From Pseudidiomarina mangrovi (lineage in GTDB: Bacteria > Pseudomonadota > Gammaproteobacteria > Enterobacterales > Alteromonadaceae), in contig NZ_RJLC01000016.1 in the NCBI RefSeq assembly GCF_003999375.1, positions 124,001 to 188,000 of the forward strand: DNA of 64,000 nt. The letters are read 5' to 3'. Shown here one piece after another: positions 18,131 through 27,449 of the stretch (positions are counted from its first letter, which is position 1; every line of letters starts with the position of its first letter). The notes beneath the pieces were generated by a model. That model was not told the DNA's origin. It did not search any database and was given only the letters and a program-made list of their open reading frames with translations. The translations under genes and the position numbers were made by a program.

Positions 18131-19230
18131 AAGCCGGGCTCCCGCTGCCAACTCCAGACTTTTTGCCCGGCTTGTAATTGATGCACACCGGCGCTGACGA
18201 TCTGATCACCAAATTGCACGCCACTGGTGATTTGTAAGCCTTGCCCGGTGACGGCACCTACAGTGACTGGTTGTAGCGATACCGTGCTAGTTTGTGGGTC
18301 GATGAGCCAAACAAAAGAGCCGCTATCAGTGCTACGGTTAGCGGGAACAAACACCGCGCTGGCAGGCACGAGGGGGTAAGAAGATACCAAGCTGGACACT
18401 ACGCTGGTGTCGACTAGCACGGTAGCGGACATGCCCGGTAGCAGGTTAAACTGACTCGGCGTGGGCATGGTAAACACCACCCGATAGGTATTGGAGGCGG
18501 GGTCGGCGACACTATCCCATTCTTTCAAGGTGGCCCGAAAGGTTTGTTCTGGTAGCGCGGCAAAGCGCACTTCAGGCTGATAACCGGTATTGCGTTGCAC
18601 CCGTGCAAAGAGATTTTCTGGTACCCGAATACTGATATCAATGGCGTCGTTCAACAGCAGCGTGGCAATTGGGCGCTGCGGTTGTACGGTTTCAAAGTTT
18701 TCCACGAACACATGGGCAATGGTGCCGGCAAAGGGCGCGCGCAGTTCACTGTAGTTTAGGTTGGCACGGGCAGTGTCGCGATTGGCACGAGCAATTTCCA
18801 AATTCGCCGTGACCTCATCAAACTGCTGCGGCGACACCACACCTTGTTTGGCCAAGTTCTCACTGCGAGCGAACTGCGCCAGCGCTAAATCATAGCGCGC
18901 TTGCGCTTGGTCCAGCACCAATTGAAAATCGGTAGGGTCGAGCTTGGCAATCAATTGCCCTTGCTGCACCTCATCGCCGGCGCTGGCTGGAAAGGCGCTA
19001 ATCTCACCGCCGACCCGAAAGGCCAATTGCGCAACTTGTGCCGCTTCAACTAGCGCGGGAAATTCGCGCAGGCGCTGCTGTTGATTGCCGGCCACCGTGT
19101 AAACTTTGACCGCTACGCCGCGATCGTCTGCGCTAGCGTTTTGCTGTGGCGCTGGCTGACAGCCGCCGATGCTGGCGACGGTCGCGAGCATGATTACCAT
19201 GGTGCTGGCTTGGCTGATATAACGATTCAT
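18127..19230 (-). CDS. RND efflux periplasmic adaptor, lipoprotein
   Basis: 367 aa membrane-fusion protein that bridges the RND permease to an outer-membrane channel. The N-terminus has a lipoprotein signal with lipobox IGGC (Cys near residue 24), so it is anchored in the inner membrane by lipid. A barrel-sandwich (about 60-100 and 160-195) flanks an alpha-helical hairpin (about 100-155), followed by beta-barrel and membrane-proximal domains. AAGGGG lies 7 nt before ATG 19230. It is the first gene of the operon and diverges from a LysR regulator, which is its probable controller. Confidence 0.9.
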   Translation of the reverse strand: MNRYISQASTMVIMLATVASIGGCQPAPQQNASADDRGVAVKVYTVAGNQQQRLREFPALVEAAQVAQLAFRVGGEISAFPASAGDEVQQGQLIAKLDPTDFQLVLDQAQARYDLALAQFARSENLAKQGVVSPQQFDEVTANLEIARANRDTARANLNYSELRAPFAGTIAHVFVENFETVQPQRPIATLLLNDAIDISIRVPENLFARVQRNTGYQPEVRFAALPEQTFRATLKEWDSVADPASNTYRVVFTMPTPSQFNLLPGMSATVLVDTSVVSSLVSSYPLVPASAVFVPANRSTDSGSFVWLIDPQTSTVSLQPVTVGAVTGQGLQITSGVQFGDQIVSAGVHQLQAGQKVWSWQREPGL

Positions 19231-19340
19231 GCAAATGCCCCTTCAAGAAAAATCCAATCACTGCTGTGTGAAAAACATTCTACGTCAGCAACAAATAAAG
19301 TAATATTGAATTAGATTTTACAACATAATAAGAAATACTT
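19231..19340. promoter_or_regulatory. Divergent AT-rich control region between efflux operon and LysR gene
   Basis: This 110-bp AT-rich spacer must carry promoters for both the minus-strand efflux operon and the plus-strand LysR gene. LysR proteins usually bind such divergent spacers at T-N11-A palindromes. Several AT-rich candidates exist but none stands out, so no exact operator is assigned. Confidence 0.45.
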
Positions 19341-20225
19341 ATGAAGCTACAGCAGTTACAGATGCTCAATGCAGTGGCCGAAACCGGCAGTTTACAGGGC
19401 GCCGCAGACCAATTACATCGCACACAAGCGGCGGTAAGCATGGCCTTGCGCAAACTCGAAGAAAGCGCCGGCTTTGCTTTGTTTGACCGCCAAGGCTATC
19501 GGCTCGGGCTCACCTCGCGCGGTGAACAATTTTTGCGCCAAGCACGTGAGTTGCTGCGCCAGCAGGAACGCTTAAAGTCGCTCACTGAACAATTACGCGG
19601 CGGCGCTGAGCCGCAACTGCGCATAAGTTATGACCATACCTGTTCGCCACGCTTACTGTTTGCCGCCATGCAAGCGGTGCAGCAGCAGTTTCCAGCCACT
19701 GAATTACTGGTCAGTGGCGACTCGCAATTACGCTCGCTGCGCGCTATTCGTGAGGGCGAGGCTGATCTTGCATTGGTGCCCTGGCTACCAGTGTTTCGTC
19801 AACACGGTGATTTTCAGACCCAGCTGGTGCAGCCGTTTGAATTGATTATAGCCATTGCACCGGGATTAGCTGCACGTCATGGTGGCATACCGAAAAATCG
19901 CGAGCAATTATTGGAGTTGCCGATGCTGATTCCACAAGACCAAGATGTCGGCATCAATCTTGATCGATTATTGAGGATGCCCGGCCAGCAGCGCATTCGC
20001 GTGAACGATTCGGTAGCGCAGCGCGAACTGCTGTTGGCCGAGCTTGGTTGGGGCATTATCCCAGTTGGTTTAGTCCAAGATGCACTAGCGCAAGAGCGCT
20101 TAGTAGCGATTGAAATCCCGGACTTTATGAACCATGTGCACCTGGAAATCCACTTGGTACGTTCGGCCGAACGCATTGCCGGCCCCGCCAATCAGTTGCT
20201 TTGGCAGCGCGTTGTTGGCCACTAA
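19341..20225 (+). CDS. LysR-family transcriptional regulator
   Basis: 294 aa. An N-terminal winged HTH (about 1-60: LQMLNAVAETGSLQGAADQLHRTQAAVSMALRKLE in overlapping parts) is followed by a LysR effector-binding domain (about 90-290). It is divergent from the RND adaptor gene, the standard arrangement for a LysR regulator controlling a neighbouring pump. The inducer is unknown. Its last 126 bp overlap, in the opposite direction, the 3' end of a small exported-protein gene. Confidence 0.9.
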   Translation: MKLQQLQMLNAVAETGSLQGAADQLHRTQAAVSMALRKLEESAGFALFDRQGYRLGLTSRGEQFLRQARELLRQQERLKSLTEQLRGGAEPQLRISYDHTCSPRLLFAAMQAVQQQFPATELLVSGDSQLRSLRAIREGEADLALVPWLPVFRQHGDFQTQLVQPFELIIAIAPGLAARHGGIPKNREQLLELPMLIPQDQDVGINLDRLLRMPGQQRIRVNDSVAQRELLLAELGWGIIPVGLVQDALAQERLVAIEIPDFMNHVHLEIHLVRSAERIAGPANQLLWQRVVGH

Positions 20226-20483
20226 ACCAGCGCTACCTAATTGTTCGGCGCTGGCATACAGGCTTTGTTGCGCCGCCAGCATTAAATCGATGCGCGCTTG
20301 GCCGACAATTTCAGCGCTGACATTTTGCCGTTCTATGCGCATGGCTTCGGCGTTGGTCAGCGGCTGGTAATAAAAGCTATACACTGGTGTGGTCGCTGCA
20401 CTAGCAACCGGCAGCGCGCTGGCCGCAATGGCGACTACTAGGCCAATCATAAAAGTCCGTGACTGTGCAATTATCTTTCTCAT
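20100..20483 (-). CDS. Small exported protein of unknown function
   Basis: 127 aa. A clear signal peptide (about 1-30, basic start, hydrophobic core, cleavage near ASA-AT) precedes a mature region of about 97 residues with no motif I recognise. A very strong ribosome-binding site, AAAGGAGGG, sits 8 nt before ATG 20483, which argues strongly that translation starts here. The last 126 bp lie antisense to the end of the LysR gene. The C-terminal third may thus be read-through into sequence shaped by the LysR frame. No family assigned. Confidence 0.62.
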   Translation of the reverse strand: MRKIIAQSRTFMIGLVVAIAASALPVASAATTPVYSFYYQPLTNAEAMRIERQNVSAEIVGQARIDLMLAAQQSLYASAEQLGSAGLVANNALPKQLIGGAGNAFGRTYQVDFQVHMVHKVRDFNRY

Positions 20484-20651
20484 TGTGAAACCCTCCTTTC
20501 ACTTGTCCGCTTGCTAAGTAAGATAGCGCGCAGATGTGAAAGGTTGATGTCAGACTGGTATCATTTCGCAAGCAAGTGTAACCGTTGGTAACAGAGAGGT
20601 CTGTGTAGCCAAGCTATTCATCAAATTTATATCGTCAATCGCGTTAGACAA

Positions 20652-20680
20652 TTCAAATTGATTGCTAAAACCGCTATAAT
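20652..20680 (+). promoter_or_regulatory. Predicted acnB promoter
   Basis: TTCAAA, a 17-bp spacer and a perfect TATAAT -10 box lie about 43 bp before the acnB start codon. The -10 is a full consensus match; the -35 is weak. Confidence 0.6.
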
Positions 20681-20722
20681 CCCGCCACTTTTTACAATCG
20701 TAACCGCATAAGGGGTACCCAG

Positions 20723-23311
20723 GTGCTGCAAGAATATCGTAAGCATGTTGAAGAGCGGGCCGCAGAAGGCATTCCGCCCAAGCCACTGACAGCTGAGCAA
20801 GTTGCTGCGCTGGTCGAATTATTGAAAAACCCAGCAGCCGGCGAAGCCGAGTATTTGCTCGATCTGATTGCCAACCGCGTACCACCGGGTGTGGACGAAG
20901 CCGCTTATGTGAAAGCTGGTTTCTTAGCTGCGTTGGTCAAAGGCGAAGTGAGCTCGCCGATTATCAGCAAAGCCGATGCGGTGAAGTTGCTGGGTAACAT
21001 GCACGGCGGCTATAACATCGTGACCTTGGTGGAATTGCTCGATAACGCCGAGCTGGCTGAATTAGCCGGTGAAGAGCTGAAGCACACCTTATTGATGTTT
21101 GACGCCTTCCACGACGTTGAAGAAAAAATGAACAACGGCAACGCCGTTGCTAAAGCCGTGATCGAATCATGGGCTGCAGCCGAGTGGTTTACCAGCCGCC
21201 CAGAGTTGGCCAAAGAAATCACCGCTACGGTATTTAAAGTCACCGGCGAAACTAACACCGATGACCTGTCACCAGCGCCAGACGCATGGTCGCGCCCAGA
21301 CATTCCATTGCATGCCAAAGCCATGTACAAAATGCCGCGCGAAGGTATCACCAACGCCGCTGAGCAAATTGAAGAACTGAAGAAAAAAGGCCATCCAGTA
21401 GCATTCGTTGGCGACGTAGTTGGTACCGGTTCATCACGTAAATCAGCCACCAACTCGGTGTTGTGGTTTATTGGTGACGATATGCCAGGCACGCCCAACA
21501 AGCGCGCTGGCGGTATCTGTATTGGCGGTAAAGTGGCACCTATCTTCTTCAACACCATGAAAGATGCCGGCGCTTTAGTGTTTGAAGCCGACGTTGATAA
21601 CATCAACATGGGCGACGTCATCACCATTTATCCATACGACGGTAAAATCACCAACCAACACGGTGAGGTGTTAGCGCAGTATGAGTACTCGTCACGCGTG
21701 ATCCTCGATGAAGTGCGTGCTGGTGGCCGTATCAACCTGATCGTAGGCCGCGCGTTAACCGATAAAGCACGTGAAAGCCTCGGTTTGCCGCACACCAAAC
21801 TATTCTTAACCCCAGAGCAGCCAGCCGATAGCGGCAAAGGCTTTAGCTTGGCGCAGAAAATGGTCGGTAAAGCCTGTGGTATGAAAGGCGTACGCCCAGG
21901 TACCTATTGCGAGCCGAAAATGACCACCGTGGGTTCACAAGACACCACCGGCCCAATGACCCGTGATGAGCTGAAAGACCTCGCCTGTTTGGGCTTTAGC
22001 TCAGACTTAGTGATGCAGTCGTTCTGTCACACCGCGGCCTATCCAAAGCCAGTCGACATTGAAACTCAGCACACCCTGCCAGATTTCATTATGAACCGTG
22101 GCGGCGTGAGCTTACGCCCAGGTGACGGTATCATCCACAGCTGGTTGAACCGTATGTTGCTGCCAGACACTGTCGGTACCGGCGGTGACTCGCACACCCG
22201 TTTCCCACTGGGTATTTCGTTCCCAGCTGGCTCAGGCCTAGTGGCCTTTGCCGCGGCCACTGGAGTGATGCCATTGGACATGCCAGAGTCGGTGTTAGTG
22301 CGCTTTAAAGGCGAGATGCAGCCAGGTATCACCTTACGTGACCTGGTGCACGCCATTCCGTTATTCGCCATCAAAGAAGGTTTACTGACCGTTGAAAAAC
22401 GCGGTAAGAAAAACATCTTCTCCGGCCGTATTTTGGAAATTGAAGGCTTAGACACCTTAACCGTTGAGCAAGCCTTTGAGTTGTCAGATGCTTCAGCCGA
22501 GCGCTCAGCAGCGGGTTGTACTATCAACCTATCAGAAGAGTCGGTAGCCGAGTACCTGCGTTCCAACATCACCATGTTGCGTTGGATGATCAACGAAGGC
22601 TACGGCGATGTGCGTACCCTTGAGCGTCGCGCCCGCAAGATGGAAGACTGGTTGGCCAACCCGCAACTGATGCGCGCTGATGCCGACGCTGAGTATGCGG
22701 CGGTGATTGAAATTGATTTGGCTGACATTAAAGAGCCAATCGTCTGCTGCCCGAACGACCCAGACGACGCCAAGTTCTTAAGCGAAGTAGCTGGCGACCC
22801 AGTACAAGAAGTGTTCATTGGTTCATGCATGACCAACATTGGCCACTTCCGTGCTGCCGGTAAATTGCTCGAGAAGAACAAAGACGCGCTGAACACCCGC
22901 CTATGGATTGCGCCACCGACCAAAATGGACGAAGCGCAGTTACGTGAAGAAGGCTACTACGACATTTACAAAAACAATGGCGTACGTACCGAAATTCCTG
23001 GCTGTTCACTGTGTATGGGTAACCAAGCACGAGTAGAAGCCGGTACCACGGTACTGTCTACCTCAACCCGTAACTTCCCGAACCGTTTAGGTGATGGCGC
23101 CAATGTGTACCTGACCTCAGCGGAATTAGCCGCAGTCGGCGCTATCTTAGGCAAGTTGCCAAGCGTTGAGGAATACATGGCCTACGCGCAAGACATCAAC
23201 GCCATGGCTGGCGAAGTCTACAAATACTTGAACTTTGATCAGATGGACGCGTTCCGTAACGCCGAAGCGGCAGCGAAAGCCAACATCATTCCGAGCATTC
23301 AAGTCGCCTAA
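20723..23311 (+). CDS. acnB: Bifunctional aconitate hydratase 2 / 2-methylisocitrate dehydratase
   Basis: 862 aa TCA-cycle enzyme converting citrate to isocitrate through cis-aconitate with a [4Fe-4S] cluster. The B-type domain order is visible: N-terminal HEAT-like domain (about 1-160), mobile domain 4 (about 170-380), then the catalytic domains. Cluster cysteines appear in GSCMTN and GCSLCMGN. The N-terminus [16 protein letters not shown] matches E. coli AcnB closely. The start is GTG 20723 with AAGGGG 8 nt upstream. Single-gene transcript with its own promoter and terminator. Confidence 0.97.
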   Translation: MLQEYRKHVEERAAEGIPPKPLTAEQVAALVELLKNPAAGEAEYLLDLIANRVPPGVDEAAYVKAGFLAALVKGEVSSPIISKADAVKLLGNMHGGYNIVTLVELLDNAELAELAGEELKHTLLMFDAFHDVEEKMNNGNAVAKAVIESWAAAEWFTSRPELAKEITATVFKVTGETNTDDLSPAPDAWSRPDIPLHAKAMYKMPREGITNAAEQIEELKKKGHPVAFVGDVVGTGSSRKSATNSVLWFIGDDMPGTPNKRAGGICIGGKVAPIFFNTMKDAGALVFEADVDNINMGDVITIYPYDGKITNQHGEVLAQYEYSSRVILDEVRAGGRINLIVGRALTDKARESLGLPHTKLFLTPEQPADSGKGFSLAQKMVGKACGMKGVRPGTYCEPKMTTVGSQDTTGPMTRDELKDLACLGFSSDLVMQSFCHTAAYPKPVDIETQHTLPDFIMNRGGVSLRPGDGIIHSWLNRMLLPDTVGTGGDSHTRFPLGISFPAGSGLVAFAAATGVMPLDMPESVLVRFKGEMQPGITLRDLVHAIPLFAIKEGLLTVEKRGKKNIFSGRILEIEGLDTLTVEQAFELSDASAERSAAGCTINLSEESVAEYLRSNITMLRWMINEGYGDVRTLERRARKMEDWLANPQLMRADADAEYAAVIEIDLADIKEPIVCCPNDPDDAKFLSEVAGDPVQEVFIGSCMTNIGHFRAAGKLLEKNKDALNTRLWIAPPTKMDEAQLREEGYYDIYKNNGVRTEIPGCSLCMGNQARVEAGTTVLSTSTRNFPNRLGDGANVYLTSAELAAVGAILGKLPSVEEYMAYAQDINAMAGEVYKYLNFDQMDAFRNAEAAAKANIIPSIQVA

Positions 23312-23344
23312 TCGCAGCGGCCCTGCTAGGGTCACCGGTTGCCC

Positions 23345-23382
23345 AATAAAGCCTGTATCTGTGATGCAGGCTTTATTTTTTT
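23345..23382 (+). terminator. Rho-independent terminator after acnB
   Basis: An 11-bp stem (23345-23355 with 23367-23377) closes an 11-nt loop. A T-tract follows from the end of the stem. It lies 34 bp after the acnB stop. Confidence 0.85.
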
Positions 23383-23454
23383 GTTGCCGAAATGTATCGC
23401 TTAACAAGACCCTATGTTAGGGTTAGGGCATAACCGAACTATAAGGATAGCCTG

Positions 23455-24564
23455 ATGAAAACATTGAAGTTGGTACTGGTATTACTGGTCAGTGGAGCAT
23501 TCGCCAATCAAGCGTTGGCGGTTACCCTGAGCCAGCAAGATCGTCAGGCTGCGTTTGCGCAGGCTTACGCCGATTTTGAGCAAGCTCAGCAGCAACAACT
23601 GGCCAATCATCAACTAGAGAAATTGGCACAGCAAGCTTATCGTGCCAGCGCCGACTATTTCGGCGACCAGCATCTAAATACCGCTAACCTTAAAATCAGC
23701 TATCTCAACCTAGTGCCGCTGTCGACCCTCACTAATGAGGACTCGCAGCGCCTCGCTGACCAAGTATTAGAGGCTTATCGGGCTAACTATGATAAGCAGG
23801 CGGTGGAGTTAATGGATGCTCTGCAAGCGGTGCTGAGTACCCGCAGCATTTACAGCGAACTGAAACCGGTGAAGAAGCTGTACAGCGAAGTGATTGATCT
23901 CGCTGATCGCCACATGGATGCGCAGCCAGAGGCCATGACCATGGCCAAAGTGGAGGCGGGGGCGCATCTATTGCGGGTTGGTAGTCGCGATAGTCGTGAC
24001 CTACTGGATTATGCCGAGGAGGCCAGTAAGCGCCTTGGGCCAAGCCATGAAATCACCCTGTTAGCGCAGTTTCAGGCCGGGCGCTATGAAGAAGCAGCCG
24101 GTGACGCAAGTGGTGCTGAACAACGTTTTCGTGCGGTGGCAGCAGTGCCCTTGGCGGATCTGTCTGAGCGCTTAGCCATACCGAAATACATGAGTCATGC
24201 GCGGCTGGTGGTATTGCTAGAAGCGCAGGGCAAAAGTGCTGAAGCTACTGAGCATTGTATCGCGGTGGCACAAATGGGCTATGGCGTGACCGATGAGCAA
24301 GACCCAACGCCGTTGTTTCGTGTCAGCCCGAAGTATCCGATCTTACTAGCGGGCCGTGGGGTAACCGGCAAGGTTATTGCTGAATACGACATTAGCGAGA
24401 CAGGTACGGTCGACAATGTCCGTATTATTGAGGCTGACCATAAAGCCTTTGGTGACTCTTCGGCGGAGGCGATTAAGCAATGGCGATTTGCGCCGCGAAT
24501 CGACAGCGGCGCACCGGTAAAATCAACAGGTCACAAAGTACAAATGGACTTTGCCTTAGATTAA
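23455..24564 (+). CDS. Exported protein with C-terminal TonB domain
   Basis: 369 aa. A cleavable signal peptide (about 1-22, NQALA) precedes a helical, TPR-like region (about 25-270) and a TonB C-terminal domain (about 285-369: VTGKVIAEYDISETG, IKQWRFAPR). Ordinary TonB has an uncleaved N-terminal anchor that contacts ExbBD. Here the leader looks cleavable and no Pro-rich spacer is present, so classical energy transduction is doubtful. Such proteins are common in Alteromonadales and of unknown role. AAGGAT precedes the ATG. The 3' end overlaps the convergent DUF885 gene by 4 bp. Confidence 0.82.
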   Translation: MKTLKLVLVLLVSGAFANQALAVTLSQQDRQAAFAQAYADFEQAQQQQLANHQLEKLAQQAYRASADYFGDQHLNTANLKISYLNLVPLSTLTNEDSQRLADQVLEAYRANYDKQAVELMDALQAVLSTRSIYSELKPVKKLYSEVIDLADRHMDAQPEAMTMAKVEAGAHLLRVGSRDSRDLLDYAEEASKRLGPSHEITLLAQFQAGRYEEAAGDASGAEQRFRAVAAVPLADLSERLAIPKYMSHARLVVLLEAQGKSAEATEHCIAVAQMGYGVTDEQDPTPLFRVSPKYPILLAGRGVTGKVIAEYDISETGTVDNVRIIEADHKAFGDSSAEAIKQWRFAPRIDSGAPVKSTGHKVQMDFALD

Positions 24565-26378
24565 CGCGCTGCCGCCTCGGCAGCGCTTTGGCCAATCCAG
24601 CTACGAATCTCAGTGGCTAAGATATCCAGCGGGATACTGCCGTTTTTGAGCAACTGATGATGGAACTCACGCAGATCAAAATCGGCGCCCAAAGCTTGCT
24701 CTGCCTCTTTTCGTAGATCACGAATCAGCATTTCACCGAGTTTGTAGGCTAAGGCTTGGCCCGGCCACGTAATATAGCGGTCAATTTCGGTACGCACATT
24801 GTGTAGGCTGAGCGCGGTGTTTTCGGCCATGAAATCCATCGCTTGCTGACGGCTCCAGCCCATCGCATGCATGCCGGTATCCACCACTAATCGTGCGGCG
24901 CGCCACATTTCAAAGCTTAAGCGGCCAAAATCGTTGTATGGATCTTGGTAAAAGCCCATTTCTAAGCCCAAATATTCCGCATACAAACCCCAACCCTCGC
25001 CAAAGGCAGAAATATAGGTGGAACGGCGGTAATCCGGTAAATCAGCCATTTCGCGTGCTAACGCACCTTGCAAATGGTGGCCTGGCACCGCTTCATGCAA
25101 GGTCAGCGCCTCCATTTCATAAAGCGGGCGTAAATGCAGACCCCAGGTATTCACCCAGTAAAAACTGGCGCGGTCATCACGGCTCGTGCCGGCATAGCGG
25201 CCGGTGGTGTATTTCGGTGCAATTTCGGCTGGCACCGGCGCAATACCGTAGGGCTGCCGTGGCAACAATTTAAAAAACTTCGGCAATTCACCGTCGGCTT
25301 TTTTCGACAAGTAAGCGGCATATTGCAGCAGCTCTAGCTCGGTCTTCGGGTAGAATTTCGGGTCGCTGCGCAAGTACTCAACGAATTCGGCAAAACTACC
25401 TTCAAAGCCAGTGCGTGCAATCACTTGGTCCATTTCGGCGCGGATGCGCTTCACTTCGGCCAAACCTTTGGCATGAATTTCTTCTGGGCTCATGTCTAGC
25501 GTGGTGAAATGCTTGATACGATTTTGATAGTAGGCGCGGCCATCGGGTAATTCGCTGGCGCCCACGCTGTCACGCCCAGCCGGTAAATACTCACCCACCA
25601 TAAATTCGAAGTAGCGTTGGTAGGCCGGTACCACAGTGCCATCGACCATGCCGGCGGCGCGTTGTTGCAAGGTTTGCCAATGCTCTTCGGTGACAAACAC
25701 CGGCCGCGGTTGCTTGAACGGGTCATAAAACACGCTATCTTTCGGGTCTTGCACAATAAAGGCAGCGATACTGTCTTCAAAGCCAACCATTGACTCTTTC
25801 GGCCACATATAGCCGTCGCGCATACCTTGTTGCAACCACTTGGTTTGGTCTTCCATATAGCGTGGAATCAGCGCCAAACGTTTCAGATACATGTCATAGT
25901 CTGACGAGGTACGGAACTGGGTATTGCGGACCATAAAGCTGAGGTTACTATGAAAGCCACCTTCAGCGTTCAGCGGTAATAAATACTCTTTAAAGCGGAA
26001 GCTGTCATAACTGTTTTGCAGCCGATAACTGAGCATGCGTAAGTTAATTTGGTTGTCACGGCTCAGGCTTTGCGCATCGATAGCGGCGAGTTGTTGCAGC
26101 CATTGGCCTTGTTGCTCAGCGCGTTCAGTCATGCCGCGCAGCGACACATCGGGTAAGCGTGGATCATTACCGCTGCTGCGATTCTGTTGTTGCATAGCTT
26201 GCCAAATACTATCGGCGAGCTGGGTAAACTGGGCGTTGGCATCAACCTGCTCAACCACCACGGCAGCGCCGCTTTGAGTATCATTGCTAGGGCTTGGAGA
26301 AGTCGCCGCACAGCCGCTTAATAGCAGGCCAATGGCAACAGCAAGGGTAGTGCGCTGTATGGTGGTGGTGATGTTCAT
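24561..26378 (-). CDS. DUF885-family lipoprotein, putative metallopeptidase
   Basis: 605 aa. A lipoprotein signal with lipobox LSGC (Cys near residue 23) leads into a long alpha-helical DUF885 domain. A HEAVPGHHLQG segment near the C-terminal third matches the HExxxGH-type zinc motif of this family, and a downstream EGWGLYAE supplies a possible further ligand. A peptidase role is inferred from that motif. ATG 26378 with GGAG 7 nt upstream is preferred over a TTG at 26402. Monocistronic and divergent from the DyP gene. Confidence 0.88.
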   Translation of the reverse strand: MNITTTIQRTTLAVAIGLLLSGCAATSPSPSNDTQSGAAVVVEQVDANAQFTQLADSIWQAMQQQNRSSGNDPRLPDVSLRGMTERAEQQGQWLQQLAAIDAQSLSRDNQINLRMLSYRLQNSYDSFRFKEYLLPLNAEGGFHSNLSFMVRNTQFRTSSDYDMYLKRLALIPRYMEDQTKWLQQGMRDGYMWPKESMVGFEDSIAAFIVQDPKDSVFYDPFKQPRPVFVTEEHWQTLQQRAAGMVDGTVVPAYQRYFEFMVGEYLPAGRDSVGASELPDGRAYYQNRIKHFTTLDMSPEEIHAKGLAEVKRIRAEMDQVIARTGFEGSFAEFVEYLRSDPKFYPKTELELLQYAAYLSKKADGELPKFFKLLPRQPYGIAPVPAEIAPKYTTGRYAGTSRDDRASFYWVNTWGLHLRPLYEMEALTLHEAVPGHHLQGALAREMADLPDYRRSTYISAFGEGWGLYAEYLGLEMGFYQDPYNDFGRLSFEMWRAARLVVDTGMHAMGWSRQQAMDFMAENTALSLHNVRTEIDRYITWPGQALAYKLGEMLIRDLRKEAEQALGADFDLREFHHQLLKNGSIPLDILATEIRSWIGQSAAEAAAR

Positions 26379-26439
26379 GGTTAACTCCGCTTTTTTTATC
26401 AATTTATCGGAAATTTTTTTGTTACACTGTCAACCATTG

Positions 26440-26510
26440 TAGGAGACCGGTGAAACGGTGCAAGTAGCTTGCGACCAAGTCGCTTAGATTAACGAGGAAA
26501 CTCGACGGGG
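26440..26510 (+). promoter_or_regulatory. Structured 5' leader of the DyP peroxidase gene
   Basis: The 75 bp before the DyP start hold four short hairpins. ACCG/CGGT pairs 26446-26449 with 26456-26459. GCAAG/CTTGC pairs 26460-26464 with 26468-26472. GCGAC/GTCGC pairs 26471-26475 with 26479-26483. CGAG/CTCG pairs 26493-26496 with 26501-26504 around a GAAA tetraloop. The second and third share bases, and GGT 26457-26459 can instead pair with ACC 26474-26476, so folds are mutually exclusive. It does not match a riboswitch class I know. Confidence 0.4.
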
Positions 26511-26516
26511 AATAGC

Positions 26517-27437
26517 ATGGCGCGATCACAAGGTGGAATCTATGCCGAGGCAAATTTGCACGGTATCACCCTGTTACTCAACGTAATGACCGATGATACT
26601 GCGGTGATTCGGCGTAAGCTGGCGCGCCTACCGAGTATTTTCAGTGGTCTTGATGAGCGTTTCTCTGAAGCCAACTTGAACGGCTATGTCGCCATTGGCG
26701 CCGAATACTGGGATGTGCTGTACAGTCACCAACGGCCGTTACAGCTCAGCAGCTTTCCTGATCTGCGTGATGGCGACCGCCAAGCGCAACGGCAGCCGGT
26801 GGATTTATTAGTCAGTGTGCGAGCTGATCGCTTTGATGTGTGTTTCCAAACTGCGCGCACTATCCAAGAATGGCTTGGCCATGATGTTGAGTTGTTGGAG
26901 CAGCTGCATAACTTTCGCTTTATGGATGGCCGTGACTTACTCGGTTTTATTGATGCGCCAGACAACCCGCGCGGTATGCAGCGGCGCCAAGTGGCCTTGG
27001 TGAAGCAAGACGACGATCCTTATTTTGCCGGCGGCAGTTACCTCTATGTACAGAAATTCCGCCATGACTTGCGGCGTTGGGAGCATCTCAGCAGCGAAAT
27101 ACAGGAGCACGTGATAGGGCGTAAAAAATTAACCGGTGAGCGTATTAGCGAAGCGCTATTGAGCATGGTCACCCATACCCAAAAAACCCGCCTGCAGCGC
27201 GATGATGAACAGCCGTTACAGATTTTGCGGCAGAACATGCCGTGGGGTGATTTGCGTGAGCAGGGTTTGCTGGGGATGTATTTATCAGCCACCCCAGCAG
27301 ATATTATTTATTGGCTCAAACAACGTTATATCGCTGATATTCAGGGCGATTACGACCCCTTGCTCGATTATACCGAAGCGGTCAGCAACGCGGCTTACTT
27401 TGTGCCGACGGTAGATTTTCTTGAGGCCAACCGCTAG
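26517..27437 (+). CDS. Dyp-type heme peroxidase
   Basis: 306 aa cytoplasmic heme peroxidase of the YfeX-like DyP group, which uses H2O2 to oxidise dyes, porphyrins or other donors. Proximal heme ligand H220 lies in MVTHTQ, the conserved segment VQKFRHDLRRW is present, and an Arg in ILRQNMPWG fits the distal arginine. The distal GxxDG motif reads G143-F-I-D146-A147, so the catalytic Asp is kept but the final Gly is Ala. GGGG precedes the ATG by about 6 nt. The transcript appears to carry a structured leader. Confidence 0.88.
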   Translation: MARSQGGIYAEANLHGITLLLNVMTDDTAVIRRKLARLPSIFSGLDERFSEANLNGYVAIGAEYWDVLYSHQRPLQLSSFPDLRDGDRQAQRQPVDLLVSVRADRFDVCFQTARTIQEWLGHDVELLEQLHNFRFMDGRDLLGFIDAPDNPRGMQRRQVALVKQDDDPYFAGGSYLYVQKFRHDLRRWEHLSSEIQEHVIGRKKLTGERISEALLSMVTHTQKTRLQRDDEQPLQILRQNMPWGDLREQGLLGMYLSATPADIIYWLKQRYIADIQGDYDPLLDYTEAVSNAAYFVPTVDFLEANR

Positions 27438-27449
27438 CTTTCTCGGTAC

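Noticed and set aside
21010-22593. Long antisense open frames (205 and 175 codons) in acnB
   Set aside because: They run against a strongly conserved gene and their sequences are low-complexity Ser/Pro/Arg-rich, as expected of shadows.
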